From contig NZ_FNTQ01000001.1 of NCBI RefSeq assembly GCF_900105755.1, positions 1,736,001 to 1,800,000 of the forward strand: 64,000 bases of DNA, given 5' to 3'. The position numbers and the translations under genes were made by a program. A model generated the notes under the pieces. It saw only the letters and a list, made by a program, of their open reading frames with translations. It did not search any database and was not told the origin of the DNA. Shown here in pieces: positions 36,565 through 45,710 of the stretch (the first letter of the stretch is position 1; every line of letters begins with the position of its first letter). Source of the DNA: Streptomyces sp. Ag109_O5-10 (GTDB taxonomy: Bacteria > Actinomycetota > Actinomycetes > Streptomycetales > Streptomycetaceae).

Positions 36565-37329
36565 ATGAATGACGACCTGCGCAACATTATCCTCGGCGTC
36601 GTGGCGGCCGGCATCAGCGCGGCGCTCGGCTGGCTGGCCCGCACCTCGCTGTGGCGCCGGAGCCTGCGCCGCAAGCAGGCCTTCTTCGGGCTGCCGGAGA
36701 ACTCCGAGTCGCTGCTGGTCGTCAACCGCGATCCGGCCACGTCCGAACCGGCCGTCCACCGTTTCGACGTGTTCGCACTCCTGGAACTGGCCGCGCTCAT
36801 CAAGGACTGCCGTGCGAACCTCCAGGTGGTGACCCAGGACAACGTCCAGCAGGGCTTCGGCGAGCGGACCGAGTTCTGCGTGGGAGGGCCCGGGTCGAAT
36901 CGCCGCATGCTCGCCCACATGTCCGCGATGCTGCCCGGCGTACGCGTCAACATCGACCCGGAACCGGGCCCCGACCGCGGCGCCTTCCAGATCGGCACCG
37001 AGCGCTACCGCCTCGACCCGGGCGTCACGGAGTACGTGCTGCTGGCCCGTCTCACCGCAGGCCAACGCCCGGACGCCCGACCGGTGTTCCTCTTCTGCGG
37101 TCAGCGCGCGATCACCAACCAGGCGGCCACCCGTTACCTCGCCCGCAACCACCAGCGGCTCGCCCGCAAGCACGGCAGGAACTCCTTCGTGCTGCTCCTC
37201 AAGGTCGTCAACTCGCAGGCGTACGGCCCTGACGTGGTCGAACTCGTCGAGGACGTCACCCGTGCCGCCCAGGCCCCGCTGCCGCCCGACGCGACCGAGA
37301 CGCCCCGCGCCTCGCACCGCGCCTCCTGA
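36565..37329 (+). CDS. Hypothetical single-pass membrane protein, 254 aa
   Basis: An N-terminal helix (NIILGVVAAGISAALGWLA) is followed by a basic stop-transfer (RRSLRRK), so the remainder is cytoplasmic. The soluble domain alternates strands and helices, with ESLLVVNRDP, FALLELAALIKDC, NLQVVTQDN, FCVGGPGSNRRMLAHMSAMLPGV and RPVFLFCGQRAITNQAATRYLARN. This suggests a Rossmann-like nucleotide- or ligand-binding fold with a GGPGSN loop. I do not recognise the family. The start has no strong ribosome site. It stands alone between GGT and the S15 hydrolase. Confidence 0.7.
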   Translation: MNDDLRNIILGVVAAGISAALGWLARTSLWRRSLRRKQAFFGLPENSESLLVVNRDPATSEPAVHRFDVFALLELAALIKDCRANLQVVTQDNVQQGFGERTEFCVGGPGSNRRMLAHMSAMLPGVRVNIDPEPGPDRGAFQIGTERYRLDPGVTEYVLLARLTAGQRPDARPVFLFCGQRAITNQAATRYLARNHQRLARKHGRNSFVLLLKVVNSQAYGPDVVELVEDVTRAAQAPLPPDATETPRASHRAS

Positions 37330-37445
37330 CCGGCCGCCTGGTCCAACAACCTTTACTGGTACGTAACTTACCGACGGGTTACTTGCGGTACGGGGTCGCG
37401 GTTACTGTCGGGTCACTTTGCTCTGACACAGACGGGGAGTGACCT

Positions 37446-39014
37446 GTGGGAACCCATCGCAAGGCCCTGCGCACGACCGCCGTGGGGGCGGTCTCCGCGA
37501 CCCTGATCGCCGGCGGCGTCCTCGGGTTCACCCCCGCCGCCCAGGCCGCCGGGAACGGCGTCCGGTTCGTCGACATCACCGGGGACGGCGGCACGACGCT
37601 CAAGGCGAACGTGGTCACGCCCGCGGGCGCCGACGGCTCGCACCGCTACCCGCTGCTCGTCATGCCCACGAGCTGGGGCTTCCCCCAGTTCGAGTACCTG
37701 GCCCAGGCCCAGAAGCTCGCCGACTCCGGCTATGTGGTGGTGGCCTACAACGTCCGGGGGTTCTGGCAGTCCGGCGGCGGAATAGAAGTGGCGGGGCCGC
37801 CCGACGTGGCCGACGCGTCGAAGGTGATCGACTGGGCGCTCGCCAACACCCCGTCCGACGCGGGGCACATCGGCATGGCGGGCGTGTCGTACGGCGCCGG
37901 CATCAGCCTGCTGGCGGCCGCGCACGACAACCGGATCAGGGCGGTCGCCTCGTTGAGCGGCTGGGCCGACCTGATCGACTCGATCTACTCGGGCCGCACC
38001 GAGCACTCCGAGGCCACCGCCCTCCTCGACGGTGTCGGCCAGGTCACCGGCCGCCCGAGCGCGGAGACCAGCCAGGTCTTCAAGGACTTCTTCGCCTCCG
38101 ACCTGTCCAACGAACAGGAACTGATCGACTGGGGCAAGCAGCGTTCCGCCGCGACCTATGTCGACCGGATCAACAAGAACGGCGCGGCGATCATGCTCGC
38201 CAACGCCTGGGGCGACACGGTCTTCCCGCCGAACCAGATCGCCGACTTCTACGGCCGGCTGACCGGTCCCAAGCGGCTCGAACTGCGCCCCGGTGACCAC
38301 GCGACCGCCGAGCTGACCGGACTGTTCGGGCTGCCCAACGACGTGTGGACGGACACCGAGCGCTGGTTCGACCACTACCTCAAGGGCGCGGACAACGGGA
38401 TCGACCGCGAGCAGCCGGTGGAGCTGAAGTCCCGTTCCACCGGTGGCTACGAGGGCTATCCGGACTGGAAGTCGGTCGGCGCCACCGGGCGGAAGATCGA
38501 CCTCGCGGGCACGGCCACCGTGCACGCGAACGTCGACTCGGGCGCGGACGGCGGGATCGTCTTCCTGTCCAGCATCCTCGACCAGGTCGCCCAGCTGCCG
38601 CCGGTCGCCTCGATCCCGCTGCTCCCCCGCCGCTGGGCCGCGGTCTGGCAGTCCGGACGGTACACCGACACCCAACAGGTGCGCGGCACGGCCCGGTTGC
38701 ACACCACCCTCACCCCGACCGCGGAGAGCGGCACCCTCGTCGCCTACCTCTACGACGTGGGGCCGCTCGGTCTGGGCAAGCTGGTCACCAACGCGCCATA
38801 CACCTGGCACGGCCGGACGCCCGGCAAGGCGTTCGACGTGGACCTGGACCTGTTCTCCACCGCCTACGACGTGCCCGCCGGGCACCGGCTCGCGCTGGTG
38901 ATCGACACGGTGGACCCGCTCTACATCGAGCACAACCCGCCCGGCGCGCAGCTGACCTTCTCCTCGCCGGTGGACGACCCGTCGTACGTGTCCGTTCCGC
39001 TGCGCGAGCAGTGA
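37446..39014 (+). CDS. Secreted CocE/NonD or S15-family alpha/beta hydrolase
   Basis: 522 residues. A signal peptide ends AAQAAG near residue 36. The hydrolase core has Ser in GVSYG (S148), Asp in NAWGDTVFPPNQ and His in PGDHATAE. A C-terminal jelly-roll domain typical of X-Pro dipeptidyl-peptidase/cocaine esterase proteins follows (LVAYLYDVGPLG, AFDVDLDLFSTAYDVPAGHRLALVIDTVDP). GGGGAGTGA precedes the GTG. TTAC-rich upstream DNA (37355-37420) may hold a regulator site. Confidence 0.9.
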   Translation: MGTHRKALRTTAVGAVSATLIAGGVLGFTPAAQAAGNGVRFVDITGDGGTTLKANVVTPAGADGSHRYPLLVMPTSWGFPQFEYLAQAQKLADSGYVVVAYNVRGFWQSGGGIEVAGPPDVADASKVIDWALANTPSDAGHIGMAGVSYGAGISLLAAAHDNRIRAVASLSGWADLIDSIYSGRTEHSEATALLDGVGQVTGRPSAETSQVFKDFFASDLSNEQELIDWGKQRSAATYVDRINKNGAAIMLANAWGDTVFPPNQIADFYGRLTGPKRLELRPGDHATAELTGLFGLPNDVWTDTERWFDHYLKGADNGIDREQPVELKSRSTGGYEGYPDWKSVGATGRKIDLAGTATVHANVDSGADGGIVFLSSILDQVAQLPPVASIPLLPRRWAAVWQSGRYTDTQQVRGTARLHTTLTPTAESGTLVAYLYDVGPLGLGKLVTNAPYTWHGRTPGKAFDVDLDLFSTAYDVPAGHRLALVIDTVDPLYIEHNPPGAQLTFSSPVDDPSYVSVPLREQ

Positions 39015-39048
39015 TCTCCGGCTGCCGCCGGCCGGGCCTGGCCCTTTG

Positions 39049-39071
39049 GCTGCTGCCCCTACGGCAGCAGC
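39049..39071. terminator. Bidirectional terminator between S15 hydrolase and ABC operon
   Basis: GCTGCTGCC (39049-39057) pairs with GGCAGCAGC (39063-39071) around a five-base loop. It overlaps the last codons and stop of the minus-strand permease gene. Confidence 0.7.
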
Positions 39072-39907
39072 GTCCCTGGTTCGGCCGGGGCCACCTCGGC
39101 GGCCCCGGTCCTGGGACTGTGCCGCTCCCGCCTGGCCACCCAGCCGGCGAACCACGAGAGCAACATGCACATCCCGATGTAGATCGGCGAGATCACCATC
39201 ACCACGGGGATGAAGGGCAAATCGTAGTCGAGGTTGGACGCGATCAGTTTCCCGGCATGGAGGAACTCCTCGTAGGTGATGAGATAGCCAAGCGAGGTGT
39301 CCTTCAGGGCCACCACGAGCTGGCTGATGACGGCGGGCAGCATGGCCCGGACGGCCTGGGGCGCCAGGACATACGACATGACCTGCGTCTTGCGCATGCC
39401 GAGCGCGAAAGCCGCCTCCCGCTGGCCGCGTTCGACGCTGTTCACCCCGGAGCGGAACACCTCGGCGAGCACCGAGCCGTTGTAGAGGGTGAGTCCGGCG
39501 ACCAGGGCGGGCAGGGGCTGGACCTTCAGCGCCACGAAGACGAAGAAGATCATGACCAGGACGGGCATGGCGCGAAAGAACTCCACGACGACGACGGCGA
39601 GCAGACGCACCGGCCGGTGCTCGGAGAGCCGTCCGGTGGCCAGCAGGCCGCCCAGCGCCAGGGAGAGGACGGCCGCCGTCGCGAAGGCCTTGAGCGTGTT
39701 GCCGAGACCGCGCAGGAGGAGCTTCTGGATCCCCTCGTAGGCGAAGGGCATCCACTTGGTGGGCGTGAACTGGCCGGCGGCGAGCAGGAGGTGGAGGATC
39801 CAGGCGAGCAGGGCCACGAGGACGGCGGCCGCGAGGACGCCGTACACCGCGTGCCGCCTTCTGGTGACGGGCCCCGGGATGTCGTAGAGGGCGGTGGCCT
39901 CGGTCAT
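39059..39907 (-). CDS. Polar amino-acid ABC transporter permease (GluD-type)
   Basis: 282 residues with five or six membrane helices. The EAA-type loop REAAFALGMRKTQVMSYVLAPQAVRAMLP identifies the glutamate/polar amino-acid permease family. Its ATG overlaps the TGA of the upstream permease by four bases. It is the last gene of a four-gene operon (ATPase, binding protein, permease, permease) and would pair with the other permease as a heterodimer. Confidence 0.92.
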   Translation of the reverse strand: MTEATALYDIPGPVTRRRHAVYGVLAAAVLVALLAWILHLLLAAGQFTPTKWMPFAYEGIQKLLLRGLGNTLKAFATAAVLSLALGGLLATGRLSEHRPVRLLAVVVVEFFRAMPVLVMIFFVFVALKVQPLPALVAGLTLYNGSVLAEVFRSGVNSVERGQREAAFALGMRKTQVMSYVLAPQAVRAMLPAVISQLVVALKDTSLGYLITYEEFLHAGKLIASNLDYDLPFIPVVMVISPIYIGMCMLLSWFAGWVARRERHSPRTGAAEVAPAEPGTLLP

Positions 39908-40548
39908 CGGGCGACTCCCCAGATGCGCTCCATCAGGTGGAACAGGGCGCTGATGGCGAGGGTGACGATCAGGTAGCCGACGGCGATCCACACGAAGATC
40001 CAGACGATGTTGTAGCCGAGTTCGCTCAGTGTCCGGTAGGTGCCGAGGAGTTCGGTGACGCTGAAGGCGCCCGCGATGGCGGAGTTCTTGGCCAGTGCGA
40101 TGAGGGTGGAGCCGACCGGCGGGATCACCGACCGGAACGCCTGGGGCAGGATCACCAGACGGAGCGTCTGCCCGAAGGTCATGCCCAGGCTGCGGGCCGC
40201 CTCGCCCTGCCCCCGGGGCACCGTGTTGATGCCGGAGCGCAGCGCCTCGCAGATGAACGCGGAGGTGTAGCAGCCGAGGGCGAGGACCGCGAAGACCTTG
40301 AAGGGCAGCACCAGTCCGAAGCGGGGCAGGCCGAGCAGCACCGCGAAGAACAGGAGCGTGAGCGGGGTGTTGCGGAGCACGGTGACCCAGGCCGTGCCGA
40401 AGGCCCGCAGGGAGCCGACGGGCGCGACCCGGAAGGACGCCATGACGAAGCCGAGGAGCAGGGCCAGCGCCGAGGAGTAGACGGTCAGTTCGAGCGTGCC
40501 GAGGAAACCCTCGGCGTACGTGCGGAAGTTGTCGGTCAGTACGCTCAT
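39904..40548 (-). CDS. Polar amino-acid ABC transporter permease (GluC-type)
   Basis: 214 residues with about four to five helices. The EAA loop is GEAARSLGMTFGQTLRLVILPQAFRSVIPP. Conserved RNTPLTLLFF and SAFICEALRSGINTVP are typical of His/Glu/Gln/Arg permeases. It sits 11 bp after the binding-protein stop and overlaps the next permease by four bases. Confidence 0.93.
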   Translation of the reverse strand: MSVLTDNFRTYAEGFLGTLELTVYSSALALLLGFVMASFRVAPVGSLRAFGTAWVTVLRNTPLTLLFFAVLLGLPRFGLVLPFKVFAVLALGCYTSAFICEALRSGINTVPRGQGEAARSLGMTFGQTLRLVILPQAFRSVIPPVGSTLIALAKNSAIAGAFSVTELLGTYRTLSELGYNIVWIFVWIAVGYLIVTLAISALFHLMERIWGVAR

Positions 40549-40559
40549 GCCGTCCTCGC

Positions 40560-41495
40560 TCAGCTCGCCGGACGGCGGTCGATCGGGGGCGGCGTCGGGG
40601 CGGGTACGCCGGACAGGCCGAGCGTCGCCTCGTACGCCTTCTTCCAGTCGCCGTTCTTCTCACGTGCCTCCAATGCGTCGTCCATCGCGAAGCGCAGGGC
40701 GGTGTCGCCGCGGGGGACGCCGATGCCGTACGGCTCCTTCGAGAAGGGCCTGCCGACGACCTTGAGTTCGCCGGGGGCCTTCGCCGCGTAGCCGATGAGG
40801 ATGGCGTCGTCGGTGGTGACGGCGTCGACCTGGTAGGTGAGCAGGTTGTCGACGCAGACGGAGTAGGTGTCGTAGGCGACGAGGACCGCCTTCGGGTAGT
40901 CGGCCCTGATCCGCTGGTACGGCGTCGACCCGGCCGCCGAGCAGACGCGCTTGCCGGCGAGGTCCTGGGGGCCGTGGATGTCGTTCTCGTCGTGGCGGAC
41001 GAGGAGGGACTGGCCCGCCATGTAGTACGGGCCGGCGAAGCCGACCAGCCGCTTGCGCTTGTCGTTGATGGTGTAGGTGCCGACGTAGTAGTCGATCTGG
41101 CCGTTCTGCAGGGCTGTCTCGCGGTTGGCGGAGGCGATGGTTCGGAAGCGGACGGTCTTCGGGGCGAGGCCGAGGGAGGCGGAGATCATCCTGGCGATCT
41201 CGACGTCGAAGCCCGAGTAGACGCCGGTGGCCGGGTCTCGCTCGCCGAGGTAGGGCTGGTCCTCCTTGGCGCCGACGACGAGGTGGCCGCGCTGCCTCGC
41301 CCGGGTCCAGGTCGGTGAGGCCGGCAGCCGGAAGCCCCGCGCGACCCGGTAGTCGGGGAGCGTGCCGGCCGCGGGGCCCTTCCGTGGCGGGCTGCCCTCC
41401 TTGCCGCAGCCGGCGACGCCGAACGCGGCACCGGCGCCGCTGATCAGCGCGGTGAACAGGGTCAGGGCGGCGGGCACACGGGGGGTACGGACCAT
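40560..41495 (-). CDS. Glutamate-type amino-acid-binding lipoprotein
   Basis: 311 residues. The lipoprotein signal ends in VAGC near residue 30. The SBP_bac_3 fold follows: GHLVVGAKEDQPYLGERDPATGVYSGFDVEIARMI, DYYVGTYTINDKRKRLVGFAGPYY, and Asp/Arg contacts typical of acidic amino-acid binding. GGGGAG precedes the ATG at eight bases. It delivers substrate to the two permeases below it in the operon. Confidence 0.92.
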   Translation of the reverse strand: MVRTPRVPAALTLFTALISGAGAAFGVAGCGKEGSPPRKGPAAGTLPDYRVARGFRLPASPTWTRARQRGHLVVGAKEDQPYLGERDPATGVYSGFDVEIARMISASLGLAPKTVRFRTIASANRETALQNGQIDYYVGTYTINDKRKRLVGFAGPYYMAGQSLLVRHDENDIHGPQDLAGKRVCSAAGSTPYQRIRADYPKAVLVAYDTYSVCVDNLLTYQVDAVTTDDAILIGYAAKAPGELKVVGRPFSKEPYGIGVPRGDTALRFAMDDALEAREKNGDWKKAYEATLGLSGVPAPTPPPIDRRPAS

Positions 41496-41511
41496 GGGTG
41501 GTGCTCCCCGC

Positions 41512-42255
41512 TCAGTGCTTGAGGATCTTGGACAGGAAGTCCCTGGCGCGTTCGCTGCGCGGGGCGGTGAAGAACTCCTCCGGGGTGCGGTCCTCGACGA
41601 TGCGGCCGTCGGCCATGAAGACGACCCGGTGTGCGGCGGAGCGGGCGAAGCCCATCTCATGGGTGACGACGACCATGGTCATGCCGTCCCGAGCGAGCTG
41701 CCGCATGACCTCAAGGACCTCGTTGATCATCTCGGGGTCGAGGGCGGAGGTCGGTTCGTCGAAGAGGAGGGCCTTGGGTTCCATAGCGAGGGCGCGGGCG
41801 ATGGCGACGCGCTGCTGCTGGCCGCCGGAGAGCTGTGCGGGGTACTTCCCGGCGTGCGCCGACAGGCCGACCCGGTCGAGGAGTGCGCGCGAGTGCCGGT
41901 CGGCCTGTTCCCTCGGGCGCCCGCGGACCTTGATCTGGGCGAGGGAGACGTTCTGCAGGACCGTCTTGTGGGCGAACAGGTTGAAGGACTGGAAGACCAT
42001 GCCGACCTCGGCACGGAGCCGCGCGAGGGCCTTGCCCTCCTGGGGCAGCGGCCTGCCGTCCAGCGTGATGGTCCCGGACTCGATGGTCTCCAGGCGGTTG
42101 ATCGTCCGGCACAGCGTCGACTTCCCCGACCCCGAGGGGCCGATGACGACGACCACTTCTCCCTTGCCGACGGTGAGATCGACGTCCTGGAGGACATGGA
42201 GCTCGCCGTAGTACTTGTTGACGTCCCGCAGTTCGATCAGAGGATCGACGGCCAT
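41512..42255 (-). CDS. Polar amino-acid ABC transporter ATPase (GluA-type)
   Basis: 247 residues. Walker A GPSGSGKST (about 39-47), Q-loop in MVFQSFNLFAHKTVLQNV, signature LSGGQQQR, Walker B ALLFDEPTSALDPE and switch His in VVVTHEMGFAR. The sequence is typical of the GlnQ/GluA family. It is the first gene of the operon, 16 bp before the binding protein. Confidence 0.95.
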   Translation of the reverse strand: MAVDPLIELRDVNKYYGELHVLQDVDLTVGKGEVVVVIGPSGSGKSTLCRTINRLETIESGTITLDGRPLPQEGKALARLRAEVGMVFQSFNLFAHKTVLQNVSLAQIKVRGRPREQADRHSRALLDRVGLSAHAGKYPAQLSGGQQQRVAIARALAMEPKALLFDEPTSALDPEMINEVLEVMRQLARDGMTMVVVTHEMGFARSAAHRVVFMADGRIVEDRTPEEFFTAPRSERARDFLSKILKH

Positions 42256-42400
42256 CCGCAGCCCTACCCGCTCTCAGCTGTGTCGTGGTTGCCGCAAACT
42301 ATCCAGCCGGGAGTGGGCTTAAGGCACGACACGCACTTTTCGGGCATTAGCCGTATTTATGCCATCTTTATTGCCGCCCTGTCGCAGGGTGTGCCGCGGC

Positions 42401-42808
42401 TCAGGTCTCGGCGACCTCCGCGTAGAGCTGGGAGAGTTCGGGGACCCCGCTCGCGGCCCAGTCGTGGCCGGCCTCGACGACCTCGAACTCCCGCCCGGAC
42501 GACAGCCGTACGACCGGCTCGCCGTCCGCCCGGATCTCCCACTCCGCGCCGGTCACGGTCCGGGTCAGGACGGTGCCCAGGTACAGGCCGGCGTCGGTGC
42601 CGAGCCAGGTCAGGGTCTCCTCGTCGTCCCGCCAGCGCGGGAGCAACTGGTCGAGGGCCTCCAGCGAGGCCGGGGTGTCGTCGAGCGTGACACCCTCCTC
42701 GGCCGCCTGGGCGCGCAGGAGCTCGCACTCGGCGAGCAGATCGGGGTCGGCGTGGTGGGGGACGTCACCGCTCTTGCCGTGCCTGTTGCCCAGGAAGGGG
42801 ATGTTCAT
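42401..42808 (-). CDS. DUF6278-like small hypothetical protein
   Basis: 135 residues from ATG 42808 (MNIPFLGN). Acidic and Trp/Leu-rich, with LLAECELLRAQAAEEG, SLEALDQLLPRW and TGAEWEIRADGEPVVRL. I recall this N-terminus from the Streptomyces DUF6278 family, but this was not checked. Probably a cytoplasmic regulator or immunity-like protein; function unknown. It starts 17 bp after the exonuclease III stop, so it is likely co-transcribed. Confidence 0.75.
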   Translation of the reverse strand: MNIPFLGNRHGKSGDVPHHADPDLLAECELLRAQAAEEGVTLDDTPASLEALDQLLPRWRDDEETLTWLGTDAGLYLGTVLTRTVTGAEWEIRADGEPVVRLSSGREFEVVEAGHDWAASGVPELSQLYAEVAET

Positions 42809-42824
42809 GGACCCAGGTTGACAC

Positions 42825-43604
42825 TCACACCTCGAGGTCCACCACCACCGGAGCATGGTCGGAAGCGCCCTTTCCCTTGCGCTCCTCGCGGTCGACGTAG
42901 GCGTCCTTCACGGCTTTGCCGAATGCTTCGTTGCCGTACACCAGGTCGATGCGCATGCCGCGGTTCTTGGGGAAGGCGAGCTGGCGGTAGTCCCAGTAGG
43001 TGTAGGGGTGGTCGTACTTCAGCGGGCGCGGGACGACGTCGGCCAGGCCGGTCTCGCGCAGGGCGGTGAGGGCGGCGCGCTCGGCCGGGGTGACGTGGGT
43101 GAGTCCCTCGAAGGCGGCCACGTCGAAGACGTCGTCGTCCGTCGGCGCCACGTTGTAGTCGCCGAGTACCGCGAAGGGGCGGCTGCCGCCCGCGTCCCCG
43201 GCGACGGCGGCCTTCAGCGCCTCGAACCACTGGAGTTTGTAGGCGTAGTGCGGGTGGCCCACCTCGCGCCCGTTGGGCACGTACACCGACCAGACCCGGA
43301 CCGGCCCGCAGGTCGCCGAGATCGCGCGGGGCTCGGGCGCGCCGTCGTAGCCCGGGTCGCCGGGCAGGCCCTTGACGACGTCCTCCAGGCCGACCTTCGA
43401 CAGCACCGCCACGCCGTTCCACCGGCCGGTGGCGTGGACCGCCGCCTCGTAGCCCAGCTCGCGCAGCTGCTCGAACGGGAACTGTGCCTCGGCGACCTTG
43501 GCCTCCTGGAGGCAGAGCACGTCGGTGCCGCTGCTCTCCAGCCAGGCGAGGAGCCTCGGCAGGCGTGCGGTGATCGAGTTCACGTTCCAGGTCGCGATGC
43601 GCAT
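42825..43604 (-). CDS. xthA: Exodeoxyribonuclease III (AP endonuclease)
   Basis: 259 residues of the endonuclease/exonuclease/phosphatase fold: MRIATWNVNSITARLP, LCLQEAKV (catalytic Glu), VYVPNGREVGHP, LGDYNVAPTDDDV (Asp/Asn) and ASDHAPVVVDLEV (Asp-His). It cleaves abasic sites and degrades 3' ends in base-excision repair. The ATG at 43604 is the family start; upstream residues to 43634 are non-conserved. Confidence 0.95.
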   Translation of the reverse strand: MRIATWNVNSITARLPRLLAWLESSGTDVLCLQEAKVAEAQFPFEQLRELGYEAAVHATGRWNGVAVLSKVGLEDVVKGLPGDPGYDGAPEPRAISATCGPVRVWSVYVPNGREVGHPHYAYKLQWFEALKAAVAGDAGGSRPFAVLGDYNVAPTDDDVFDVAAFEGLTHVTPAERAALTALRETGLADVVPRPLKYDHPYTYWDYRQLAFPKNRGMRIDLVYGNEAFGKAVKDAYVDREERKGKGASDHAPVVVDLEV

Positions 43605-43703
43605 GCTCCACAACTTACCGGGCGCCTCTGACAACGGGCCCTCGGCCGTCCGGCCCCGAACCTTCGGCCTCGCGTCCGCTCCCGCCTCGCGTCTCCTGCG
43701 GCC

Positions 43704-44339
43704 TCAGACGTCCGCCGAGGCCCCCGGCGCCAGCCGCTGGTGGTCCGCGCCGCCCAGGGCGCCGATCTGACGGTCGTAGATCGGCCGGGCGAGGTCGGTG
43801 AGCAGGGCGTCGTGGATGTCGTAGGCGCGCTGCGGCTTCACCTCGCGGACGTAGTCGATGACCTCGGAGATCTTGTTCCAGGGCGCCATCACGGGGAGCA
43901 TCAGCGTCTCGACGGGGTGGCCGGGGACGGTGAGGGCGTCACCGGGGTGGAAGACCCTGCCGCCGTCGATCAGGTAGCCGACGTTGGTGATGCGCGGGAT
44001 GTCCGGGTGGATCACCGCGTGCAGCTCGCCGTGCACCTGGACGTCGAAGCCGGCGGCGGTGAAGGTGTCGCCGTGGCCGACCGTGTGCACCCGGCCCGGG
44101 AAGGCCGCCGCGAGCTGGTCGGCGACGGACTTCAGGGTCCAGATCTCGGCGCCGGGGTTCGCGTCCAGCGCGGCCCGCAGCCGGCCTTCGTCGAAGTGGT
44201 CGGCGTGCTCGTGGGTGATCAGGATCGCCTCGGCGCCGACGGCCGCGTCCTGCTCGCTGAACCCGCCGGGGTCGAGGACGAGCGTGCGCCCGTCCTTCTC
44301 GAGGCGCACGCACGCGTGGGACTTCTTGGTGAGCTTCAT
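43704..44339 (-). CDS. MBL-fold metal-dependent hydrolase
   Basis: About 211 residues from ATG 44339 (MKLTKKSHACVRL), with an alternative ATG three codons earlier. The zinc motif is LITHEHADHFDEG (HxHxDH), with a further His in VHTVGHGD and VFHPGDALTVPG. This is the UlaG/L-ascorbate-6-phosphate-lactonase-like subgroup. Substrate unknown. Confidence 0.9.
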   Translation of the reverse strand: MKLTKKSHACVRLEKDGRTLVLDPGGFSEQDAAVGAEAILITHEHADHFDEGRLRAALDANPGAEIWTLKSVADQLAAAFPGRVHTVGHGDTFTAAGFDVQVHGELHAVIHPDIPRITNVGYLIDGGRVFHPGDALTVPGHPVETLMLPVMAPWNKISEVIDYVREVKPQRAYDIHDALLTDLARPIYDRQIGALGGADHQRLAPGASADV

Positions 44340-44358
44340 GGTCACCATCCTGCCCCGC

Positions 44359-45678
44359 TCAGCCCTCGGGGGTGGTCTCCTCGCGGATGACCTGCTGGGC
44401 GACCCGGAACGCGCTGTTCGCGGCCGGCACCCCGCAGTACACCGCCGCCTGGAGCAGCACTTCCTTGATCTCGGCCGGGGTGAGGCCGTTGCGCAGCGCG
44501 GCCCGGACGTGGAAGCCCAGTTCCTCCAGATGGCCGCCCGCGACCAGCGCGGTGAGCGTGACGCAGCTGCGCGAGCGCCGGTCGAGGCCCGGCCGGTCCC
44601 AGATCTCGCCCCACGCGTAGCGGGTGACGAACTCCTGGAAGTCCCCGGAGAACTCGTCGGCCTGCGCCAGCGCCCGGTCCACGTGCGCGTCCCCGAGCAC
44701 CTCCCGGCGGACCTTCAGCCCCGCCTCGTAGGGGTCGGGCCGCCCGAACGGCTGCGGCGCCACGACGGCCGGGGCGATCTCGGCGATCGGCGCCACCTGG
44801 GGCGCGACCTGCGGCACGGCCTGGGGCGCGGCGGCCAGCACCGGCTTGACGTGCGCGGCCGGGATGGCGATCTGTCCGGTGGCCGAGTCGTAGGCCGGCT
44901 GCCAGGCGGTGGAGAAGTGCCGTACCAGCAGGTCGGTGACGGCGGCGGGCTGCTCGACCGGGACCAGGTGGGAGGCGCCGGGCACGACCGCGAGCCGTGC
45001 GTCGGGGATCCCGGCGACCAGGGTGCGAGCCTCGGCCGGGCCGGTGATCTGGTCGTCGGAGCCGACCAGGACGAGCGTCGGTACGCCGACGCGGGCGAGC
45101 TCGTGCCGTACGTCGAAGCCGGCCAGCGCCTCGCAGGCGGCGATGTAGCAGCCGGGATCGGTGGTGCGGACCATCTGGACGGCCCACTCGGTGATCGCGG
45201 GCTGGGCGGCGGCGAACCCGCCGGTGAACCAGCGCTCGGGCGAGGTCCGGGCGATCGGGTCGAGACCGTTCGTCCGTACGATCACGCCGCGCTGCCGGAA
45301 CTCGTCCGGCGTCCCGAACCGGGGCGAGGCGGCGACCAGCGCCAGCGAGGCGATCCGCTCCGGGTGCCGCAGCGCCAGCTCGACGCCGACGGCTCCGCCC
45401 AGCGCGCAGCCCGCGTAGCCGAAGCGCTGTACACCGAAGGAGTCCAGCGTGGCCAGCAGCCGGGTGGTCAGCTCGGCCACGGAACCGGCCGGGTGCGCCG
45501 GGGCGCCGCCGTGTCCCGGCAGGTCGTAGCGGAAGACCCGCCACTGCTGGACCAGCTCCGGGATCTGCCGGTCCCACATGTGCCATGTGGTACCCAGTGA
45601 GGGACCCAAGATCAGGACCGGAGCGTCTTCTGGCCCGTCAAAGCGGTATTGCAGGGTGTTCGGTGGTGTCTCACTCAC
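44359..45678 (-). CDS. pcaL: Fused 3-oxoadipate enol-lactonase/4-carboxymuconolactone decarboxylase (PcaL-like)
   Basis: 439 residues from GTG 45678. An alpha/beta hydrolase domain (about 1-265) has GPSLGTTWHMWD, GYAGCALGGAVG at the nucleophile elbow, VGSDDQIT (Asp) and GASHLVPVEQP (His). An Ala/Pro/Gln linker (about 285-315) leads to a carboxymuconolactone decarboxylase domain (HLEELGFHVRAALRNGLTPAEIKEVLLQAAVYCGVPAAN). It would catalyse two steps of protocatechuate degradation. Oddly, the elbow reads GCALGG where PcaD enzymes have GxSxGG, so the expected serine is Ala92. No other pca genes are nearby. Confidence 0.85.
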   Translation of the reverse strand: MSETPPNTLQYRFDGPEDAPVLILGPSLGTTWHMWDRQIPELVQQWRVFRYDLPGHGGAPAHPAGSVAELTTRLLATLDSFGVQRFGYAGCALGGAVGVELALRHPERIASLALVAASPRFGTPDEFRQRGVIVRTNGLDPIARTSPERWFTGGFAAAQPAITEWAVQMVRTTDPGCYIAACEALAGFDVRHELARVGVPTLVLVGSDDQITGPAEARTLVAGIPDARLAVVPGASHLVPVEQPAAVTDLLVRHFSTAWQPAYDSATGQIAIPAAHVKPVLAAAPQAVPQVAPQVAPIAEIAPAVVAPQPFGRPDPYEAGLKVRREVLGDAHVDRALAQADEFSGDFQEFVTRYAWGEIWDRPGLDRRSRSCVTLTALVAGGHLEELGFHVRAALRNGLTPAEIKEVLLQAAVYCGVPAANSAFRVAQQVIREETTPEG

Positions 45679-45710
45679 GCCCCAGACCCTCTCACGTCTC
45701 ACGGACGCCC

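Noticed and set aside
39059-40663. 534-codon minus-strand frame covering both permeases
   Set aside because: Its first half is an out-of-frame shadow of the upstream permease. The real gene starts at 39907.
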